64,000 nt of DNA from Sphingomonas ginsenosidimutans. GTDB taxonomy: Bacteria; Pseudomonadota; Alphaproteobacteria; Sphingomonadales; Sphingomonadaceae. Location of the stretch: contig NZ_NWVD01000003.1 of NCBI RefSeq assembly GCF_002374835.1, positions 310,001 through 374,000 of the forward strand. Direction: 5' to 3'. A program made the translations under genes and the position numbers. Within the stretch, counting starts at the first letter, position 1. Every line of letters begins with the position of its first letter. The notes beneath the pieces were generated by a model. It made no database searches and had not been told where the DNA came from. It saw nothing but the letters and a program-made list of their open reading frames with translations. This document shows positions 59,276 to 64,000 of this stretch, in pieces.

Positions 59276-59812
59276 ATGTCCCGCGCGCTCCGCTGCCTGT
59301 TCGCCGTCTTCCTGCTGCTCGCCCCCGCCGCGGGGCTGGCGGCGCCGCGGCGGGGGGAGCCGGCGCCCGATGTCCACACCGTGCTGGACGTCGGCCAGCC
59401 GCTAGGCCCCGGCGACTATGTGTGGGACACCGACGAAGTGCCCGCCGGCCCGACGCGGATCGTCGTCGATCTCGCCAAGCGGCGGCTCTACGTCTATCGC
59501 GCCGGGGTGGAGATCGGCCGGTCCTACATCGTCATCGGCCCGCCGGAACAGCCGACGCCGACCGGTCGCTTCCCGATCCTGCAGAAACATGCCGATCATT
59601 ATTCCAGCACCTATGGCGGCGCGCCGATGCCGTACATGTTGCGACTGACCTGGGGCGGGGTGGCGATCCACGGCAGCGCGGTGGAGGAGGATTGGGTGAC
59701 ACACGGCTGCATCGGCGTGCCGACCCCGTTCGCCCGCATCCTGTACGCCCATGCGAAGGTCGGCGATCAGGTGATCGTGACGCGCAACTGGCTGCCGGCC
59801 GCTTACCCCTGA
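59276..59812 (+). CDS. L,D-transpeptidase (YkuD domain)
   Basis: 178 residues. A signal peptide (cut near LAAP, residue ~23) is followed by a YkuD domain: IVVDLAKRRLYVYRAGVEI, then IVIGPPEQPTPTGRF and the catalytic VAIHGSA (His132) and THGCIGVP (Cys145). Such enzymes make 3-3 cross-links in peptidoglycan or anchor lipoproteins in the periplasm. This is a minimal form without a LysM domain. Confidence 0.92.
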   Translation: MSRALRCLFAVFLLLAPAAGLAAPRRGEPAPDVHTVLDVGQPLGPGDYVWDTDEVPAGPTRIVVDLAKRRLYVYRAGVEIGRSYIVIGPPEQPTPTGRFPILQKHADHYSSTYGGAPMPYMLRLTWGGVAIHGSAVEEDWVTHGCIGVPTPFARILYAHAKVGDQVIVTRNWLPAAYP

Positions 59813-59850
59813 CGCTTGCCGATCGCGCCGGCGCGCGCCACGATCGCGCG

Positions 59851-60612
59851 ATGGACAACCATGCGACGCTGTGCTGGCGGGTCGAGCGTGCCTGCGCCGC
59901 GGCCTGGCCCGCGCGCACGACGGACGTGCTCCACGGCTGGGCGGTGGCGCGATCGGGGGGCGGGACGCGGCGGATCAATTCCGCCTCGCCGCTGTCGCCC
60001 GGGGCGACGCTGGACCCGCCCGGGCTGGCGGCGATCGTCGCCGCCTATCGCGATGCCGGGCTGCCGGCGATCGTCCGGCTGCCGACGCTGATCGATCCGC
60101 CGACGCGCGCGCTGGACGATGCGGGCTTGGCGGCGGCGGAGGGCGCCTCGACCACGCTCGCGCTGGTGCCCGGCGCCATGCCCGCCCCGCCTGCCATGCC
60201 CGCCACGCGGATCGCGATCGACCCGGCACCCACCCCGGCATGGCGCGCGGCGCGCCGGCGCCTGTCGCTGGTGGCGGGGGCGGGCGCCGAGGATCACCTG
60301 GAACCGCTCGCCCGGCTCCGAGCGCCCGCGTGGTTCGCGTCCGCCGCGATCGATGGCGCGACCCGCGCGGTCGCCTTCGCCGCGCTGACCGACGGCATCG
60401 CGATCATCGAGGCGGTGGCGACCGACCCCGACTGGCGCGGACGCGGGCTGGCGGGCGCGTGCGTCGCCGCGCTGGTCGATCGCGCGACCGTCGCCGGCGC
60501 GGTGCGGATCGCGCTGCAGGTGGCGCGCGACAATGCCGCGGCGCTTGCGCTCTACCGGCGGCTGGGCTTCACCTGTCAGCTCTACGATTACAGCTACCGA
60601 AGGAGAGGATGA
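59851..60612 (+). CDS. GNAT-like N-acetyltransferase
   Basis: 253 residues from ATG 59851. The first ~150 residues are an Ala/Pro-rich variable domain. The C-terminal ~100 hold the GNAT fold: AVATDPDWRGRGLAGACVAAL (acetyl-CoA P-loop, R-G-x-G-L) and the closing LQVARDNAAALALYRRLGF. Two-domain GNATs of this type are common in alphaproteobacteria with unknown substrates. It overlaps the epoxide-hydrolase-like gene by one base and has no clear ribosome site of its own. Confidence 0.85.
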   Translation: MDNHATLCWRVERACAAAWPARTTDVLHGWAVARSGGGTRRINSASPLSPGATLDPPGLAAIVAAYRDAGLPAIVRLPTLIDPPTRALDDAGLAAAEGASTTLALVPGAMPAPPAMPATRIAIDPAPTPAWRAARRRLSLVAGAGAEDHLEPLARLRAPAWFASAAIDGATRAVAFAALTDGIAIIEAVATDPDWRGRGLAGACVAALVDRATVAGAVRIALQVARDNAAALALYRRLGFTCQLYDYSYRRRG

Positions 60613-61580
60613 TGCCCGCATTGCGGATGGTCGACACCGGCACCTTGCGCCTGCGCGTCGCGGTGGAGGGCGAAGGGCCGCTGGTCATCATGGTCCACGG
60701 TTTTCCCGAAAGCTGGTATTCCTGGCGGCACCAGATCGGTCCGGTGGCGCAGGCCGGCTTCACCGCCGCGGCGATCGACGTGCGCGGCTATGGCGGGTCG
60801 GACAAGCCCCCGGCGGTCGAGGATTACACGCTGGAGGCGATCACCGCCGACGTCGCCGGGGTGGCCGATGCGCTGCAACCCGGCGCGCCCGCGATCCTTC
60901 TGGGGCATGACTGGGGGGCGCCGATCGTGTGGAACAGCGCGCTGTCTCGGCCCGATCGTTTCTCGGCGGTCGCGGCGCTGTCGGTGCCGTTCGTCGGTGT
61001 GCCGTCGCGCCCGTTCACCGAATCGTTCCGCGCCGCCTTCACCGACAAGGGCCGCTTCTTCTACCAGGAATGGTTCCAGCAACCCGGCCCGGCAGAGGCG
61101 GAGGCGGAGGCCGACGTGCGCCGCTTCCTGCGCAGTTTCTATTACGCCATTTCCGGCGATGCCCCGCCGGGCACCTGGCCGGAGAAGCCCGCAGGCGCGA
61201 CCCTGCTGGAGGGGATGGTCGACCCGGCGGTGTTCCCGGCGTGGCTGGACGATGCCGATCTCGATTATTACGTCGCGGAGTTCGAGGCGTCCGGGCTGCG
61301 CGGCCCGCTCAACCGCTATCGCAACCACGAACGCGACTGGGCCTGGGCGCAGCCGTTCAAGGACCGGCGGATCGAGCAGCCCGCGCTGTTCATCGGCGGC
61401 ACGAAGGATCCGGCGACCAATTTGTTCGGCGCGCTGGCCGATCCGATCGCGGCGATGCGCCCGCACGTCCCGAACGTGGAGGGGCATCTGCTGGAGGGAT
61501 GCGGCCACTGGACGCAGCAGGAACGCCCGGAGGAGGTCAATCGCCTGCTGCTCGACTGGCTGGCGCGGGTGCGCCCGTGA
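60612..61580 (+). CDS. alpha/beta hydrolase, epoxide hydrolase-like
   Basis: 322 residues from ATG 60612 (the ATG three bases before is also possible); AGGAGAGG lies about 6 bp upstream. The HGFPESWYSW oxyanion segment and the nucleophile in GHDWGAP (Asp100) are typical of soluble epoxide hydrolases, as is the C-terminal base region EGCGHWTQQE. A lid domain with acidic repeats (AEAEAEAD) is seen at ~160-170. It would open epoxides or cleave related esters; substrate unknown. Confidence 0.88.
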   Translation: MPALRMVDTGTLRLRVAVEGEGPLVIMVHGFPESWYSWRHQIGPVAQAGFTAAAIDVRGYGGSDKPPAVEDYTLEAITADVAGVADALQPGAPAILLGHDWGAPIVWNSALSRPDRFSAVAALSVPFVGVPSRPFTESFRAAFTDKGRFFYQEWFQQPGPAEAEAEADVRRFLRSFYYAISGDAPPGTWPEKPAGATLLEGMVDPAVFPAWLDDADLDYYVAEFEASGLRGPLNRYRNHERDWAWAQPFKDRRIEQPALFIGGTKDPATNLFGALADPIAAMRPHVPNVEGHLLEGCGHWTQQERPEEVNRLLLDWLARVRP

Positions 61581-61582
61581 CG

Positions 61583-61614
61583 GCTAAAATGCGGTAAAAC
61601 CATTGGTAATCAAG
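61583..61614 (+). promoter_or_regulatory. TAAA/GGTAA block similar to the Sel1-gene upstream element
   Basis: The block GCTAAAATGCGGTAAAACC (61583-61601) followed by ATTGGTAATCA resembles the TTAATGCGTTAACCATTTGGT arrangement upstream of the Sel1-like gene. Both are then followed by a GTTGAGG stretch (61628-61634 here). It is upstream of the DUF1800 gene by about 110 bp and could be a weak CtrA-class site. Confidence 0.3.
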
Positions 61615-61722
61615 CCGGATTACCCGGGTTGAGGAACGCGCTTTCCGATTCGTAAAGGAAGCGCGCGGTACATGTCGTCCCGGCGCGGCACCCAGGGGGG
61701 TGGCCTGCGCGCGGGGTAGGGC

Positions 61723-63462
61723 ATGATGATCGACGGGGAAGGCGCGGCGCCGGCATCGGCGCTGGCGGACGCACACGACGTCCCGACGCGCGACGGGACG
61801 GGCGACGCGGCGTGGGGCCGGAACGGGGCGCTGGCATCGGCGCTGTTCCTGGCCGCCTGCGGCTCGGAACAGGCCGGCACATCCGCCACCCCGGCCGGCT
61901 CGTCCACGCCTGCGCCGACGCCCGTCACGGTCGCCCCGCCCGCGCCGCCGACCGCCGCGGAGGCCAGCCGGTTTCTGGCGCAGGCGTCGATGGGCGCGAC
62001 CCGTGCGGAAATCGACAAGGTCGTGTCGCGCGGATATGCCGGCTGGATCGACGATCAGATCGCGATGGCGCGCCCGACCAGCTATTGGGGCTGGCTGGTC
62101 GCGGGCGGCTATAACGTCGCGGCCAACAGCAACAGCTATGCCGGCTTCGACGCGATGGTGTGGAGCCAGTTGATCGGCGCCCCCGACCAGCTGCGCCAGC
62201 GCGTGACGACCGCGCTGCTCGACATCCTGGTCGTCGGGATCGACGGGCTGAACGCGCAATGGCGCCCGTTCCTGATGGCGGCCTATATGGACGTGCTGGC
62301 CGACAATGCGTTCGGCAATTACCGCACGCTGCTGGGGGCGGTGACGACCAGCGCGGCGATGGCCTATTACCTCACCTATCTGAACAACCGGAAGGCGGAC
62401 GCGCGCACGGGCGCGATGCCGGACGAGAATTACGCCCGCGAACTGATGCAGCTGTTCACGCTGGGCCTATACCGGCTGAACAATGACGGCACGCAGCAGA
62501 CGTCGAACGGCGCGCCGATCGACACCTATACCCAGGGCGACGTAACGCAGCTGGCGCGCGTGTTTACCGGGCTGCAACTGGCGAACAACGACAATTCCAG
62601 CCCCGACCGGATGCGCCTGCCGCTGGTGATGACGGCCTCGCTGCATGAAAGCGGCACCTCGACCGTGCTGGGCGCGTCGATCAACGGCGCGGACGGCATG
62701 GGGGCGGTCAATGCCGCGCTCGACACGATCTTCGCGCATCCCAACGTGCCGCCATTCATCGGCAAGCTGCTGATCCAGCGGCTGGTGACCAGCAATCCCA
62801 GCCCCGCCTATGTCGCGCGCGTCGCGGCGGTGTTCGCCGACAATGGCAAGCAGGTGCGCGGCGATCTGGCGGCGGTGGTGCGCGCGGTGCTGCTCGACAG
62901 CGAGGCGCGCGGCAGCGCGGCGCTGACCAGGGCGCAGGCCGGGCGGCTGCGCACCCCGGTGGAGCGGCTGACCGGATGGGCGCGCGCGTTCGGCGCCACC
63001 TCGCCGTCGAACGCCTGGGCGATCGGCGACACGACGTCGGGCACGTCGCGGCTGGGGCAGGGGATCGGGCGCGCGCCGTCGGTCTTCAACTTCTACCGCC
63101 CCGGCTACATCCCGCCCGCCACCGCGCTGGCCAGCGCCGGGCTGGTCGCGCCGGAGTTCCAGATCACCAACGAGCAGAGCGTCGTCGGCTACGTCAACTT
63201 CATGTATTCGCTGGTCGCCAACGGCATCGGCGACGTGAAGGCCGATTACACCGCGATCCTGACCAAGGCGGGCGACAGCGCCGCGCTGGTGGACGAGGTG
63301 AATGTGCTGCTCGCCGCGGGCCAGCTGTCCAGCGCGACGGTCGCGTCGATCCGCGCCGCGGTCGACAGCGTCGCCACCACTGCCACCAACGCCGCGATCA
63401 ACCGCGTCGGCATCGCGATCATGCTGACGCTGGCATCCCCCGACTATCTGACGCTTCGCTAA
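61723..63462 (+). CDS. DUF1800 domain protein, possible lipoprotein
   Basis: 579 residues. An unusual ~40-residue polar N-terminus is followed by a short hydrophobic stretch ending in FLAACGSE, a lipobox-like sequence (Cys about residue 46). A Thr/Pro/Ala linker then leads into the DUF1800 core: ASRFLAQASMGATRAEIDKVV, the YARELMQLFTLGLYRL segment and the HPNVPPFIGKLLIQRLVTSNPSPAYVARV region. DUF1800 and DUF1501 genes travel together widely; roles in surface or matrix function have been proposed but not settled. The DUF1501 gene follows after 13 bp. Confidence 0.88.
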   Translation: MMIDGEGAAPASALADAHDVPTRDGTGDAAWGRNGALASALFLAACGSEQAGTSATPAGSSTPAPTPVTVAPPAPPTAAEASRFLAQASMGATRAEIDKVVSRGYAGWIDDQIAMARPTSYWGWLVAGGYNVAANSNSYAGFDAMVWSQLIGAPDQLRQRVTTALLDILVVGIDGLNAQWRPFLMAAYMDVLADNAFGNYRTLLGAVTTSAAMAYYLTYLNNRKADARTGAMPDENYARELMQLFTLGLYRLNNDGTQQTSNGAPIDTYTQGDVTQLARVFTGLQLANNDNSSPDRMRLPLVMTASLHESGTSTVLGASINGADGMGAVNAALDTIFAHPNVPPFIGKLLIQRLVTSNPSPAYVARVAAVFADNGKQVRGDLAAVVRAVLLDSEARGSAALTRAQAGRLRTPVERLTGWARAFGATSPSNAWAIGDTTSGTSRLGQGIGRAPSVFNFYRPGYIPPATALASAGLVAPEFQITNEQSVVGYVNFMYSLVANGIGDVKADYTAILTKAGDSAALVDEVNVLLAAGQLSSATVASIRAAVDSVATTATNAAINRVGIAIMLTLASPDYLTLR

Positions 63463-63475
63463 AAGGGCCGCGACG

Positions 63476-64000
63476 ATGCACATCCATCACGACGAATCGC
63501 GCCGCGCCTTCCTGCGCCGCGCCGCGCTATTGGGAATGGCGGGCACCGCCGCCCCGTTCGTCAACACGCTGGGCGCGATCGGCGAGGCCGCGGCCGCGAC
63601 CGGATCGGGATACAAGGCGCTGGTCTGCGTCTTCCTGCACGGCGGCAACGATTACGGCAACACGCTGATCCCCTATGACCAGGGCAGCTACGCGGCCTAT
63701 GCGCAGGCACGCGCCGCGCTGGCGCTGTCGCGCGATGCGCTGTCGCCGCTGGTGCCCGATGTCGCGCTGGCCGGCGGGCGGCAATATGCGATGGCGCCGT
63801 CGCTGGCGCCGCTGGCCGATCTGTTCGCGAAGGGCGTGGTCGCGCCGGTGATGAACGTCGGCACGCTGGTGCAGCCGATCACCAAGGCGCAGTATAACGC
63901 CCGTAGCGCGCCGGTGCCGCCCAAGCTGTTCAGCCACAACGACCAGAGCAGCTATTTCCAGGCGTCCAGCCCCGAAGGCGCGCAGAGCGGCTGGGGCGGG
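63476..64000 (+). CDS. DUF1501 domain protein, Tat-exported, partial
   Basis: The first 175 residues from ATG 63476; the gene runs off the window. The N-terminus ESRRAFLRRAALLGMAG is a twin-arginine signal, so a folded periplasmic protein is expected. The DUF1501 core opens with KALVCVFLHGGNDYGNTLIPYD and continues with the FSHNDQSSYFQASSPEG segment. It belongs to a sulfatase-like superfamily but the activity is unknown. It is in an operon with the DUF1800 gene upstream. Confidence 0.9.
   Translation, partial: MHIHHDESRRAFLRRAALLGMAGTAAPFVNTLGAIGEAAAATGSGYKALVCVFLHGGNDYGNTLIPYDQGSYAAYAQARAALALSRDALSPLVPDVALAGGRQYAMAPSLAPLADLFAKGVVAPVMNVGTLVQPITKAQYNARSAPVPPKLFSHNDQSSYFQASSPEGAQSGWGG

Noticed and set aside
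61723..61860. Possible frameshift at the N-terminus of the DUF1800 protein
   Set aside because: The polar leader is odd, but the frame is open with no alternative ATG near the lipobox, and no signal-peptide sequence appears in another frame.

Overview
The window is a high-GC, gene-dense stretch of bacterial chromosome. It most likely comes from a sphingomonad (Alphaproteobacteria, Sphingomonadales, Sphingomonas-like). The pointers are the gene order rpmF-plsX-fabH-ihfA-merR, a 2-oxoglutarate dehydrogenase block (sucA-sucB-lpdA) near sucD and mdh, MipZ in place of Min proteins, CobS/CobT, a self-contained N-acetylglucosamine PTS locus, TonB receptor plus PKHD hydroxylase, the DUF1800/DUF1501 pair, and REP-like hairpins of the CCCCGGC-GAAA-GCCGGGG type. 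I see no rRNA, tRNA, CRISPR, prophage or transposase. This reads as core chromosome, not an island. About 60 genes are supported, many joined by 1 to 4 bp ATGA/GTGA/TGATG overlaps.

Layout. 1-8.3 kb: end of a thioredoxin/TPR (CnoX-like) gene, LON-domain protein, Trm112, lipoprotein MsrA, aspartate-type aminotransferase, a PabB-PabC fusion, an S9 peptidase, an MBL hydrolase and a MAPEG protein. 8.4-12.5 kb: rpmF, plsX, fabH, ihfA, a MerR regulator, a zinc-ribbon membrane protein and a GNAT. 12.5-24.4 kb: central carbon metabolism on the minus strand (sdhB, thioesterase, zapE, mdh, a secreted hypothetical, sucD, sucA, sucB, lpdA), bounded by a divergent DUF1428/HxlR pair. 24.4-31.5 kb: HxlR regulator, cobS, cobT, a small RHH-like protein, then a siderophore receptor and its PKHD hydroxylase behind a Fur-like promoter.

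31.6-36.8 kb: murA, phosphomannomutase, J-domain protein and mipZ form one minus-strand operon; panC and a Sel1-like gene diverge from it. 36.8-44.1 kb: the GlcNAc locus, with a GntR/UTRA regulator, SIS-type glucosamine-6-P deaminase, nagA, a fused EIIA-HPr-EI, and an EIIC-EIIB permease. Together these import GlcNAc, phosphorylate it, deacetylate it and deaminate it to fructose-6-P. 44.1-52 kb: M3 peptidase, asparaginase-domain protein, PhoD phosphatase, then a deacetylase / GT4 / DUF2141 / flippase-like membrane protein group of unknown role. 52-55.8 kb: pyrE-pdxJ-acpS-lepB-AI-2E transporter operon. 56-59 kb: coxB-coxA with a strong terminator. 59-64 kb: L,D-transpeptidase, GNAT, epoxide-hydrolase-like protein, DUF1800 protein and the start of a DUF1501 protein that runs off the window.

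I found no obvious new defence or mobile system. The observations most worth a second look are a probable AUU start codon in the GlcNAc locus, a tandem-duplicated DUF1428 protein opposite an HxlR-SCP2-like regulator, a Cys-less second EIIB domain, several classic operons that look split (sdh, suc, cox, lepB-rnc-era), a 114-nt nested palindrome, and the unassigned envelope gene group at 48.5-51.9 kb. All functional calls come from reading translated sequence and recalling families. No database search was run.
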